Source: Cladopsammia gracilis (lineage: Eukaryota > Cnidaria > Anthozoa > Scleractinia > Dendrophylliidae). Taken from it: a stretch of DNA of 64,000 bases. The notes under the pieces were generated by a model that was not told the origin of the DNA, did not search any database, and saw only the letters and a program-made list of their open reading frames with translations. The position numbers and the translations under genes are program-made. Shown here piece by piece: positions 21,199 to 33,000 of this stretch. The number at the start of each line of letters is the position of its first letter. Position 1 is the first letter of the stretch. The stretch lies in contig JAJGOT010000196.1 in NCBI GenBank assembly GCA_022457155.1, positions 1,117,501 to 1,181,500 on the forward strand, given 5' to 3'.

Positions 21199-21640
21199 TT
21201 ATCTGTACATCTCAACTAGTGCAGATTTAAATGCACTAAGTGTCGGCATCTCGATTATATGGTCTGGCAGCATGTTCCACTCCTTAATAGTTCTCGTATA
21301 GAAACTGAATTTATATGTATTGCTAGAACTACCCATATTAATAAAGCGCTTTGGGTGACACAATCTAGTGACACGGGTAGGTTTCTGGATGTAGGAGGGC
21401 AGTTCAATAGATATCAAGCCATTTACGATTTTGTAAAAAGTGACAAGTCTAGCAATCTTTCGGCGCATTTCTTCTTCATATCCCGGTAATAAGGAAATTC
21501 CTGTTTTCTTTTTACAGTTTGATGGAATGTAAAACGATTGACCAGAAATCGGCCGTAGCTTTAAAACACACTCAGATGAATCGGTAAAGCTTCTGCGTAC
21601 TACACTGGCACACACAAACTGGACAAATTATAACTCGATA
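21199..21640 (-). mobile_element. LINE 3' coding end (CR1/L2-type), truncated
   Basis: A minus-strand frame of 138 residues has the hallmark LINE C-terminal part: IARLVTFYKIVNGL, then FYTRTIKEWNMLPDHI and FKSALVEMYR. The catalytic RT region is missing, as in a 5'-truncated copy. Confidence 0.7.
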
Positions 21641-22589
21641 ATTGTTTTCGCACACAAATGGAGGACAGTGAAACGGAAAAGCCACATTTTTGTTGAAAAG
21701 CTGGCAGTAAATTTCTCACCGAAAGGGGTAAAAACTGACATTTGCAACCTCGTTCCCAAGGTCCTCCTCTTCCCGCCCCCCAAGAGCGAGAGAGGAGAGA
21801 CCCCTGTCTCGTCTGGTCACGCGTCTTCTAGATTTTGGAGGATTCCAAATACATGATTCGGGGGAGGGGCGGATAAGTGTGAAATTTGTCACCACTTTGT
21901 TTAGGGGTATGAGCCAGAACAACAACACGTTGATTTTAACTTCAGAGAAAACAGTTTCGCGGTTCGAAAATGCCGGAAACAGTTTTTCACAAGTCTTGCT
22001 CACCGCAGACTTTAGGCATTAAATCACAGCCTGAGAAATTTAACGATCCTAGCACTATAAGTATTTATCTTGCAACAAAAGTGAGCCAAAGAAACCGCAA
22101 TGTATGCCAATAGAGCTAGCACCGAACAACGGCATAAAAAAATAAAATAATTCTTACGGCTCTGGACAGCATGAAATCCTCCTATTAATTTGAGAGACAA
22201 TCGGCCGAGATCAAAAGGTCAATGTCGTCGAAGAAAGCAAATTCATAACTGTGATCTAAAGACGCAATTCTCTGTGAAGTCTTACTGGGAAAGCCTTATA
22301 CTTTAGGCTTTTAAAATGCATTTTTGCGACGAGTGGGAGTCGTGTTTATCCTGTCTATTTTTGTACTACAATACACGATATCATATTTTGCGCCTCGCGA
22401 AAGTTCCAAATTTCCAATGCTAAAATCAAGCTCCGCATCACCCGTGTTTTGTTTTCTTTTGACGCCAAGTATCGTCGCTTTCACGTTTCCCTGACGGGTC
22501 CTACCGATCTGATCTTTCATGAGTGCATTCAGGGGAGCAACAACGATTACAACCGGGTGAACCGAAGGAGCTGTTCAACCAGAGTTGAT
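21641..22589. other. Mixed repeats, no gene
   Basis: Contains a CAACCTCGTTCCCAAGG-type stretch near 21747 followed by a C-rich and GAGAG block, which looks like a short interspersed repeat. No coding evidence. Confidence 0.4.
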
Positions 22590-22851
22590 TTAGTCGTAAA
22601 ATAGCGACGAAAGGAGACGAAAATCATTGATTATCCGTATCCCATCGGTAAGAATCATTAATTTGTCATTGGCTACGGGTGAAATGCCCGAGGACTTAAA
22701 ATGTGCTATGCTACGACCGTTGTTGAAGAAGCCTACTGCTGACCATAAGGTCTTTGCCAACTTTCGCCCAGTCTCTAATCTTAAGTATGTCTCCAAACTT
22801 ATCGAAAAAGCGGTTGCTGTACAGCTAAATGACTATCTGGCTTGCAATGAC

Positions 22852-23062
22852 GAAACGTGATTTGCTTGTTGGAGTACCACAGGCTCTGTTCTAGGACCCT
22901 TACTTTTCCTGTTTTATACTGCTCCTATTTCCGATGTAAAAAAATATGAAAAAATCAATCAATCTCATTCAACGAAACGTGATTTGCTTGTTGAAGTACC
23001 ACAGGGCTCTGTTTTAGGACCCTTACTTTACCTGTTTTATAATGCTCCTATTTCCGATGTCA
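22852..23062 (+). repeat. Tandem duplication inside the LINE RT
   Basis: The stretch starting CGAAACGTGATTTGCTTGTTG occurs at 22851 and again at 22973, an offset of 122. The second copy carries the intact CCACAGGGCTCTG reading (QGSVLGP), and the first has lost one G. Confidence 0.85.
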
Positions 23063-23075
23063 AAAAAAACATTGC

Positions 23076-23256
23076 TTTAATGTTGTCAGTTCGTAATCGG
23101 ACATTCGGCCTGCACGTACAAGTTGTCTCTATTCTACATCAGTCATCACCCCTTAATACGAATACATTATGTATTTTATAGTAGAGTTCCCGCCACTAGA
23201 TCTTGCGGGTATCCCGGATGTTCGATCCAGGCCCTACCTAGAGTAACGCCGTGACA
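23076..23256 (-). repeat. Gypsy 3' LTR
   Basis: 181 bp. Minus-strand 5' end TGTCACGGCG, 3' end ACAACATTAAA. Pairs with 27010-27190. Confidence 0.95.
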
Positions 23257-23270
23257 TCTCTCCCCTTTTT
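23257..23270 (-). promoter_or_regulatory. Gypsy polypurine tract
   Basis: AAAAAGGGGAGAGA on the minus strand, abutting the 3' LTR. Confidence 0.9.
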
Positions 23271-23370
23271 ACAGTTGATAACCTAGGGAACCGATAGATT
23301 GATTTCTAGTGTTCTTATATTACGTGTACTTTGTGCAAGTGATGTGCTAGTCTTTGTGCATGCGATGGCG

Positions 23371-23790
23371 CTAATCGCAAATAAAGTCTATATAGTTAGT
23401 GTTTTTTGTGGATGTACACTTCCTTTGGGGTCTGTCACAGCGTCGTTGCTCTGTGTCGCACTCTGCCCCAGGCTGCTCGGGTCTGTCACCCCGTCCTTGC
23501 TCTGTGTCACCCTGCGTCACCTCTGTCCCATCCGCTGGCTCTGCGCCTAGGTCAAAAGCATCATCAGAGTCATCATCAGAGTCGTCCCACGGAACTGGCT
23601 CTCTACACCCGTTCTTCAGTAGCTTCCAATCCGCATAGTTCCTGGTACGGATCTTCTGGTTGTTCTTGGCCGTAATCATGTCTCCCTGGATGCCAATGAC
23701 GACCATCGGGGCCGGGTCATATAGTGAGGTTAGGCTGTTCTTTCGTTCTTGTCTGCACAACACTGTATCCCCCACTTTGATTTTCATCAC
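23371..23790 (-). pseudogene. Gypsy integrase C-terminal part
   Basis: Frame of 139 residues with KIKVGDTVLCRQERKNSL, a beta-strand region (APMVVIGIQGDMITAKN), then an acidic tail rich in Asp/Glu and Gln. Follows the integrase core after a frame break and ends 100 bases before the purine tract. Confidence 0.7.
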
Positions 23791-23851
23791 GGCTGTGTGT
23801 CTCCTTTTGTCGGCCTATTTCTTCATTTTCTCTTTACGCTCTCTGTCCCGA

Positions 23852-24519
23852 TTACGGACCATCAAGTCGTCCGAATGCTTGTGTTGTCTGTTGGCCTCTG
23901 GGAATTTTCCTCGCAGCTCCCGCCCGAACATAAGTTTGTTCGGGCTGACCCCCGTGGTTGGGTGTTATGTTGCTCTGTAGACCCTGATTCCCCTGCGCAC
24001 TTCTTCCCGCACCGGTTTGCCTTGTACTGCCGCGATCCGTACGGTCTTCTTTATTCTCTGCATGAACCTCTCCACGTCTCCGTTGGCTTCCGCCCATCCA
24101 GGTGTCACTTTTCGGTGATTGAACCCCTCATCTTGTGCGTACTTCTCACATTTATGGCTATTGAACGGTGGCCCGTTGTCCGATTTGACCTCCTCCGGCA
24201 CTCCGTATTTGTCAAACACTCTCCTGGTCATCGGGACGGTTGCCTTTTCGCTAGTGGCTCCCACAAACTCAACTACTGGGTATCTGGCATATTGACAGTA
24301 GAACACAAGGGCGAGATGCCCATTAGCTAGCGGCCCGCAGAAGTCCACGCTGACCTTGTTCCATGGTCTTTCTGGTAGCTCCGTCATTTTGAGGAGTTCT
24401 CGATGCGTTAAAGGTGTGTTGGCTTGACAGGCAATGCAAGTGGACACCAACTTGTCGCATAGGGAGTCCATTCCTTTGTACCCGTATCGAGGTCGTATGC
24501 GTCGGCTTGTTAAATACAC
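23852..24519 (-). pseudogene. Gypsy integrase core
   Basis: The 24519-23965 frame has the zinc-binding C-terminal half (CDKLVSTCIACQANTP) and the DDE core: WNKVSVDFCGPL, EVKSDNGPPFNS, then NGDVERFMQRIKK. The frame breaks near 23970-24090, and the next stretch is in frame 24097-23852 (GRDGP-type end). Confidence 0.85.
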
Positions 24520-25876
24520 TTTCCAACGGTTTGTAGTCCGTCACCATCTTGAAGGGTCTTCCATACAGGAACAGGTGGAACTTCCTGCAACCAAAGTCAC
24601 CTGCAAGCGCTTCTAGTTCGATTTGGCTGTACCGTTTCTCTGTATCTGAAAGGCTCCGACTAGTATACTGTACAACTTGCCAAACTTGCTCTCCCGGCTT
24701 CCTCTGGGTGAGAGTTGCGGCCAACCCCATTGGGCACCCATCCATGTGGAGCTCGTGTTCTGCTTGAGGAACGTAATACGCCTGGACAGTGTCGCTTCTT
24801 AGCATGTTCTTCATTTCTTCGAATGCCTCCGAGTGCTCCTGTTTCCATTCGAACATTCCTTTTAGTAGTTCCCCGAGTTTGCCTGCCGCCTTCTGATACT
24901 TGCTTGCTTCCATGAAGTGTGAGCTATATCTTACTGTGCACAGAAACGAGTTAAGTTCCGTTGCATCTCTAGGGCGTCCAGCTGATTTGATGGCCTGCAC
25001 CTTGCAGGGTTCTGGGGATACTCTGTCTTTTGAAAACACCAAGTCGTAATACACCACCCGATCTTTGTTGAATTCGCATTTCGCCTCATTGAATGTGACA
25101 TTCTTCTCACGACTCTTCTTGAGGAGCGCCTCCAGGTTTGCATCATGCTCTCTTACATCACACCCATGAACGATGATGTCGTCACTTATGTTGAAGACTC
25201 CTTTGAGATCTTGCGTCAATTCCTCTCTGATCGTTTTCTGGAATATCTCTGCAGCTGACCTCGTACCGTAGTTCAGTCTCTTGTATCGGTACAAGCCGAT
25301 ATGTGTCGAGAAGGTCGTTACGTTTCTTGAGTTCTCCACGAGCTCCAGTTGATGATATCCCTTGAGCATATCCAGGTGTGAGAACACAGTCGAGACACTT
25401 AGCTCATTGACCACGTCGTCTATCGTGGGGTGCTGCGGGTGCCTGCGGGGTATCGATTGGTTTACCACTCGCATATCCACGTTCAGGCGTATCTGGCTTT
25501 GGTCCTTCTTCGGAGTGACCACTGGTGGTGATACCCATCCCGTTGGCTCGTTGACTTTTTCAATGATGTCCTGGTCCAGGAGGTGTTGTATTTCCTCTTC
25601 CATTTTCTGGCGTACGCTAAATGGTTGTCTGCGTGGAGGCTGTGCAATTGGCTTGAAACTGGGATCAACATTCATGTCGACCTGAATACCGTTTAACTTT
25701 CCAATCCCTTCGAAGCGGTCCTTGTATTCTCCCAGTATCTTCTTTGTGTTGCCCGTCTCCTCTGACTGTTTGGTTTCCTTTTCGATTGCATTGCTCACCA
25801 GTATCATTCCGAGGTTTTTTCCATCCTTGTAGCTTAGCAACGGGCTGTCTGGGTATTTCCTTTTATTAGCTGTCAC
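24323..25876 (-). pseudogene. Gypsy reverse transcriptase and RNase H
   Basis: 517-residue frame. RT blocks are WVSPPVVTPKKDQSQIRLNV, FSHLDMLKGYHQLEL and FNISDDIIVHG. The catalytic box is ISDD where many relatives have an aromatic residue before the Asp pair. It continues with the connection and RNase H region (AYYVPQAEHELHMDG, SQIELEALAGDFGCRKFHLF, VTDYKPLE). The last 70 residues are out of frame: the integrase starts in another frame around 24519. Confidence 0.9.
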
Positions 25877-26160
25877 GTGACCACCTTCATTCTTGTCTTA
25901 GACTCCGTGAGCGCGTTAAAGCTTCCCAGCACAGGTAGAAGGTTTGCATCTGTGTCCGCCCCATATGATTTTATTTGGCATTTTGATTTCTTTATCTTCA
26001 CTTTCTTCTCTAGGCCGTATCTCTTGAATGTTGTTTCGTCCATAGCATTGACCGTAGCGCCGCTGTCCGGGAGTACCGTGATGCCAACGCCTTCAATAAA
26101 CACTTTTTTAGGGGCTTGTTGTCCGGAGGTCCCATAGGGTTTACCGATTCCAGAGTGCAC
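25873..26160 (-). pseudogene. Gypsy aspartic protease
   Basis: Contains the active-site DSGATVNAMD in VLPDSGATVNAM, preceded by KKVFIEGVGIT and followed by FKRYGLEKKVKIKKSK. It overlaps the end of the gag frame. It ends where the RT frame begins (25876). Confidence 0.8.
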
Positions 26161-26978
26161 GCGTCCTCTCCGTCGCTGCTGTTAGATGAGGTGTCAGATT
26201 TTTGTTCGCTTTTGCATGTTAATTTCTTCGTAGCTTTGATTTCTTGTTTGCTTTTACAATACTTTGCAAAGTGATTTCTTTTTTCACATCGCGTACACTG
26301 CTTGTCGAATGCCGGACATCTTCTTGGTCCTCCTTGGTGTGGCCAATGTTTCCCGCAGTTAAAACACAAGTTTGTGTCTGTTCTGTCCTCGATTTTATCC
26401 ACTTCTTGTTTGACGGTTACGTCGGTTGGTGTTTGATTCTCCACTTTTGCGGCGTGTTGGTCCGCGCTTTCAATACCTTTGGCGTATTTGAGAGCATCGG
26501 CTACTGTTAGCTGGTCTTGTAATAATTTTCTTCTCACACTCTTGGATTTACCGTTCTCGATCATGGCCATTAGTATTTCGGTATCCAACCAATTTGTCGG
26601 GAAATCACAGTGTTTGCCTTCCGCCCTCGGCTTGGAGACGAATGAATCCCAAGTTTCATCCTTTCCTTGTTTGATACAGCGAAACTTGTGTATGTTATAC
26701 AATCGATTCTGCGATTCCTTAAACTTGTTTCGTAGTGCATTGATGGTTCCGTCTAAATCTGTTCCCGTGTCGCCAAGCTGTTCGAATATGTCAAGCGTGG
26801 ATTCGCCTATTGAATCTAGGAACAACGATCGTTGTTGTGCTTTGTCTGTGATGTTGTAGGCTTTCAGATGGTTTTTCTTGAACCTCTCGGCATATTTGCT
26901 GAAGCGCGCGTAGACGGTTTCAGGGTCCTTGCGAATGTCGAATTCCGGAAAATGTTTATATCCTATGTTAACCGCCAT
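26010..26978 (-). CDS. Gypsy gag
   Basis: Start ATG at 26978, 31 bases after the LTR edge. The N-terminal capsid-like region has FPEFDIRKDPETVYARF and KDETWDSFVSK. A zinc knuckle region has CFNCGKHWPHQGGPRRCP followed by CTRCEKRNHFAKYC. The last 50 residues look out of frame: the protease continues in the next frame (25873-26160), so either a programmed -1 shift or a mutation lies near 26110-26160. It would form the virus-like particle and bind RNA. Confidence 0.85.
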   Translation of the reverse strand: MAVNIGYKHFPEFDIRKDPETVYARFSKYAERFKKNHLKAYNITDKAQQRSLFLDSIGESTLDIFEQLGDTGTDLDGTINALRNKFKESQNRLYNIHKFRCIKQGKDETWDSFVSKPRAEGKHCDFPTNWLDTEILMAMIENGKSKSVRRKLLQDQLTVADALKYAKGIESADQHAAKVENQTPTDVTVKQEVDKIEDRTDTNLCFNCGKHWPHQGGPRRCPAFDKQCTRCEKRNHFAKYCKSKQEIKATKKLTCKSEQKSDTSSNSSDGEDACTLESVNPMGPPDNKPLKKCLLKALASRYSRTAALRSMLWTKQHSRDTA

Positions 26979-26991
26979 TCTAGCTCTTCAA

Positions 26992-27009
26992 AGTCATCCT
27001 CGTCGCCAA
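26992..27009 (-). promoter_or_regulatory. Gypsy tRNA primer-binding site
   Basis: TTGGCGACGAGGATGAC directly follows the 5' LTR on the minus strand. A partial second element has the same TTGGCGACGAG next to its LTR (43280-43294). Confidence 0.75.
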
Positions 27010-27190
27010 TTTAATGTTGTCGGTTCGTAATCGGACATTCGGCCTGCACGTACAAGTTGTCTCTTTTCTACATCGGTCATCACTCCTTAATACGAATACA
27101 CTATGTCTTTTATAGTAGAGTTCCCGCCACTAGATCTTGCGGGTATCCCGGATGTTCGATCCAGGCCCTACCTACAGTAACGCCATGACA
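27010..27190 (-). repeat. Gypsy 5' LTR
   Basis: 181 bp. Minus-strand 5' end TGTCATGGCG. About 4 percent different from the other LTR by my count. Confidence 0.95.
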
Positions 27191-27895
27191 ATTGCTGGAT
27201 GGGACAGAATGATTTAAAGTTGAATCCAGAGAAGACGGATATTTTGTTAATTCATTCACGGTTTCGTGAGGGGCCTGCACTTGATTACCTTCAATTAGGA
27301 GATGAATGAATTTCCATCTCTGACAAAGTAACGAGCCTTGGAGTTATTCTTGACAAGCACATGATTTTTGATGACCAAATTGACCATGTTTGTAAATTTT
27401 CGGTTAACCACTTAAGGAATTTGTTTAGGATTCGTACATATCTTGACGAGAACGCTGCCTTGAAAGTTATACATGCATTTATAACTACGCGATTGGACTA
27501 TTGCAATCATTTATACTTTGGATTACCAAAGTATGAACGGTGATGAGGTTACAACAAATCCAGAACACTGCTGCCCGTTATGTCACTGGTGCAATTTAAT
27601 ATTACCATATTACTCCTGCCTTAGTACAACTTCACTGGTTGACTGTCTCATATCGAATCGTATTTAAGCATCTTTTTGTCTGTAAATCATTGAATCGTCT
27701 CTGCCAGCAATATCTAATAGATCTCCTGAAACATCGGAAATCAACTAGGTCTTTACCCTCGAACTTTCAAGACCTGCTGACGCAGCCAACTTGTAAAACC
27801 AAAACATATGGTGACAGAGCTTTCTCTGTATGCGCTCCGAGGATTTGGAACACTGTTCCTTTGGAAATACGACAATCCAGTACAGTTTTATCATT

Positions 27896-29423
27896 TAACC
27901 CTATCCAGACCGGTCTTTTTTTGACCGTCTGGGACCGGAGGGGGGCTCTAGAACCCCCCCCCTCCCCCCATGTGACTTTGCAACCGCTTATGCTACGGCC
28001 ACCAAATTTACACAGGATAATGTTGTCATGAATTCTAATAACTACAGATACTTTAAGTCATAATGACGTAACGTGACGTCATTATGACGTCACATAGTCG
28101 ATTTTATTGGCTAAAACAGTCTCATCAATATTTTCAGCAACTTTGAACATATAACAACAAGACTTTAACAGCTACCTATTTGATAAAAGTCTTATGTTTA
28201 CTAACACTGTTGGTGTTGTTTACAATAACAGTGACGTCATTAAGACGTCATATACAATGAAATAACCAACTGAAACGTTCTATCAGGCGTATCTCTGAAA
28301 CAAACGGTAGCGTTCATACCAAACTTTCACATATTGATGCAGGAGTAAAAGTTGATGAATTCGTAAACTTTGTTGCTATGGTAACAGCATGTGACGTCAT
28401 AGAAGTGATGTGTACATTTTCAGCAAAGTTGACTTTGCAAATTATGGCCTTTCATGCATGCACTCGCGACAACACAAAAAGCTTTCTCAAGTGAAAAGGA
28501 CATTTTTGTGATATTTTGACAATAAATGTTTAGAGATAATGGAAAAACACAAACTGGTAATATACTAGAAAATTTTCATGATGTTGAGGTCTTATTTACC
28601 AACATTTCTAAATTCCAATTCAATCAAGAATTTTAGAGGGCTACATGTACCTCAGAGTCAAACGTTTTGTGGGAACAATAAATTAAACACAAATATTTAG
28701 AACGAATGAGGGAACGGATGTAAGTAATACTGAGGAAAAATGAAAGAACTTCTAGCATGAATAAAGATTCATTTATTTGTGAACAATTATTGCTGCCATC
28801 ATTAATTATTAAAATAATTAATTATTAAAATAAAATTTTGATCTTATCCCTGGGCATTTGCACTCTTTCAGAAGCCCCACCATGGGGATTTGTATGTATA
28901 ACCGTGGCGCATTTGCATCATTATTAAAAAAAAAAGACAAATGCGCGACAAATACCGGGGGGGGATGAGCGGGCTTGGAATTGACGGAGCCATTACCTTT
29001 ATTCGACTTGTTCCTTCTTTGAAATGTATACCACAACATGTACATGTGACTGTAGTTTTTGAAAGTCTGATTACCTTAGGATAACAAAAATAAACAAAAC
29101 TTCAAAATAGCAATACAAGTGTAGTTGATAACAAATTTAATTCTAAAGCATGATGCAAGATGGAGACCCTCAGGTTTTTGTTTTACTTCAACCTCTAATT
29201 TCCACTGTCAAAGATCTACTGTACATTCGCGCTTGAAACACAGTGAAACAGATGAAACGAAAGGCAACGAAACATCTTTCTTCATGTAGCTACACGTCAT
29301 ATTTAAAACCTCTTATAAGTTCAAATGTGGACAAAACATGTCGAGAGCAAGCTTAAAACCTTACCGTATAGCATATGTATTAACTTTGAAAATTACTGCG
29401 AAAGCTACTATCGAGCTGATATC
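27896..29423. other. Intronic/intergenic, MITE-like debris
   Basis: Starts with TTAACCCTATCCAGACCGG near 27896, similar in style to the TTAA elements further right, but I cannot find its other end. TGACGTCA-type palindromes occur around 28070-28100. AT-rich after that, and no gene seen. Confidence 0.4.
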
Positions 29424-30278
29424 AGGGCGTAACATGTCGATAATTTCAATAGTCTATAAAAATCGATCGTTGTCGATTGAATTTAATACTAATCAATCGA
29501 CAAATATCGGAATTCGATAAAAGTCGATCACACGATTTCTTGTGATTATCGATTTTTTTTTTACAGTTCGATTTTGATTGATTTCGATCAACAAGTATCG
29601 AAATATAAAAAACGAAGTTGGCGAATGCGGATAAACGAAGCAGGTTCGACTATGTCAAGACTTTATTTTACCGATTTTACACTGTAATTGGAAGCTCAAA
29701 TAAACACAAGCTGAAATCAGAAACTACTTTTTTCTTCCAGTAAAAGTGATTCATTTTCATGTCAAATCATTTTACGTCTTATCAGTGATTTATGCATCTC
29801 ATTTTCATGCTACTTCTTGATCGCCGCCTTCTGTCATGCTGTGTCACGCTGCTTCTGTCCTGTTCTCATTAAACCTGATTAAACTCCAGCGCTTATCAAT
29901 TTTAACAGAATTTAACGGCTTTTTGGGGTCTATCAAGCACTGCAAGAACCACTGTTTATCTTGGTTTATCATTTCTCAAGGTAATTATTCGATTCTACGT
30001 TGAATAACAAACCACTTGGTTGCTCTGGTTTTTTTTTTATGTAAGTTTATTGCCGTAAAGATTTACTTCAGAGCGGTTTGTACTTCAACCTGAAAAGCCG
30101 TTCGAGCTATTAAGTCTTATTAGTTTGGTTAATTTCGTAACCATGAAAATCTTGTGATTATCGACTTTTATCGACACATTAAACCTGTCGATTGACAATT
30201 ATCGACTAATATCGAGTACTATCGACTTATCGACTACGTTTTCGATGATATCTATTTTGATCGACATGTTACGCCCTG
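29424..30278. mobile_element. 855-bp nonautonomous DNA transposon (TIR CAGGGCGTAACATG)
   Basis: Ends CAGGGCGTAACATGTCGAT and ATCGACATGTTACGCCCTG are inverted repeats. Subterminal zones at both ends are crowded with ATCGA/TCGAT motifs (29430-29590 and 30160-30260), which look like transposase-binding repeats. The CAGGG start is hAT-like; I could not confirm an 8-bp duplication. No coding sequence. Confidence 0.75.
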
Positions 30279-31416
<1,138 letters not shown>

Positions 31417-31548
31417 TTTCATTAAAGACCCAGTATTGTCCATTATGCTTCATGTGCCTCTGTTATTGTTTTGGGTTGCACAAGTGTGAGGCATCTATTG
31501 TTCAGAGGTGCATGAAGCATAATGGACAATACTGGGTCTTTAATGAAA
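31417..31548. repeat. Inverted repeat, about 45-bp arms
   Basis: TTTCATTAAAGACCCAGTAT at 31417 is matched by its complement ending at 31548. The arms continue to about 31461 and 31503 with one or two mismatches around a 40-base centre. Looks like a small MITE. Confidence 0.85.
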
Positions 31549-32879
31549 GCCAGAACTCATTCAAGTATGTGATATGTTGCAGTAGGGATGGAAATTATCA
31601 CTCGCCCACTTGTCCAAGTGAGTGTCAAGTCTTCTTTGGCGAGTACAAATTGTACATTACACACATGCCCAAACTGCCAGTGCTGTCAAAATTAAGGTTT
31701 CCAACCCTGTGTTATGAGCTATTATGTATATACTGCCTAAACAAGAAAAAAATGAACAAAATGTAGTTCTTTCTTACATCAGGACACAGATCTCCATTGT
31801 CTGTCATTGGACACCACTTGGGTTCTCCAGCAGTGACAAGAAATCTTATATGGTGCCAAGAAAACTAGCATGCTTTGTAAATGAACTCGGTCACTACTGA
31901 ATTTGACATCCCCTAGCATCTGATTAGCTCTGTTGTGGAGTCATTGTTCATGTAATCAAAATAATTTTAGAAATGATGAGTTTTTAAACTTTATCAATAA
32001 CTTATATTCCTACCTTGTTATGATAGGAAATCAACATTCAAAATTAACATGGCTTACATTTATGCAATTTATTATTGTTTACAATAATAGTGAACAACAG
32101 TCGCCATTTTGGATCGAGTTCGTCCAGTCGCTATTTTTTCCCTCGACCCTTCCCATGACAGCCCGTGCGCCTCAATTCACCCAAGGATCCAATCTTCTCT
32201 CAGCCCAAAACCAATTAATAGCGACTGGGTACGAGTATGACTCATTTGCATATCTGTCGCCGTTCCCGATAACCCGTTCTCAAAGCATGCGGGCATTCAT
32301 GGGTTAAAAATGAAACACAAACAGTGGTGATGCACATGGTAAACCAACGCATTTTTATAAAAAAAAAAGTTGACATTTCGTATGCTTAGCAACAAACATT
32401 TTCAAAAGTAACCGTTACAGTGTTTGAAAACTGTCTATACAGTTCAAAATAGGGATCTGGAACAAAGATTAAGAAAAAACAATCTAAAGGTGTCTTAACA
32501 GTCGTTCTGTCATGAAAAAGGATGAAAGGCATAAAGATTAAATAGAAAATAAATTATTGAATACACGTGGAGATTGTACACTTCTATCTTGGTGTGGTTC
32601 TTAGGCAAAAATTGGAATCCAGATTTCAGTTTCTTTAATAAAATCATGAATCCATTCTCGGGATGGATTCAGTGGATTAGTCTCAATCCATATTTTTAGA
32701 ATCCTGGTGTTTCTTTGAGAAGGGTTTGAAAAGTGGATTGACATGTTCATTGACCTAGCCATGAAACACACTCTTAGAGAGCATTTGTTGCTATTGTTGT
32801 ACTTCTTTGTCTTCAAGAAAAAGTGTTGAAACATAAGTGCAATATGCTATCATTCATGAAGTCAAATCAGTGCATGGAT
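31549..32879. other. Intronic, no gene
   Basis: A short inverted pair (CAGTCGCTATT near 32125 and AATAGCGACTG near 32217) marks a possible small element. No coding evidence. Confidence 0.4.
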
Positions 32880-33000
32880 GATCCAGACTACATCATGGGG
32901 ATGGGGTAGGGGGTGGGGGAATGGGGGGAGGGGGTGGGGGAATGGGGGGAATGGGGGGAGGGGTGGGGGGATGGGGGGAGGGGGTGGAGTGCGTTGGGGT
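32880..33000 (+). repeat. G-rich minisatellite
   Basis: Imperfect repeats of GGGGGATGGGG and GGGGGTGGGGGAAT types over 110 bases. Many G4 runs on the plus strand could form quadruplexes. Confidence 0.85.

Larger units (their letters stand above)
23076..27190 (-). mobile_element. Full-length Ty3/gypsy retrotransposon (4,115 bp)
   Basis: Two 181-bp LTRs differ at about eight positions. A 5-bp duplication ATTGC lies at 23071-23075 and 27191-27195. A primer-binding site sits next to the right LTR and a purine tract next to the left LTR, so the element reads leftward. gag, protease, RT/RNase H and integrase are in gypsy order. Frameshifts show it is inactive. Confidence 0.95.
22590..27895 (+). 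mobile_element. L2/CR1-like LINE fragment, split by a gypsy element
   Basis: Reverse-transcriptase coding sequence lies in two blocks. The N-terminal RT part is at about 22627-23070 (LLKKPTADHKVFANFRPVSN, then QGSVLGPLLY). The C-terminal part is at about 27196-27890 (KVTSLGVILDKHMIFDDQID, LQLHWLT-type and RIWNTVPLEIRQS motifs). Between them is a complete gypsy element with an ATTGC duplication. Frames are broken by stops in both blocks. Confidence 0.8.
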
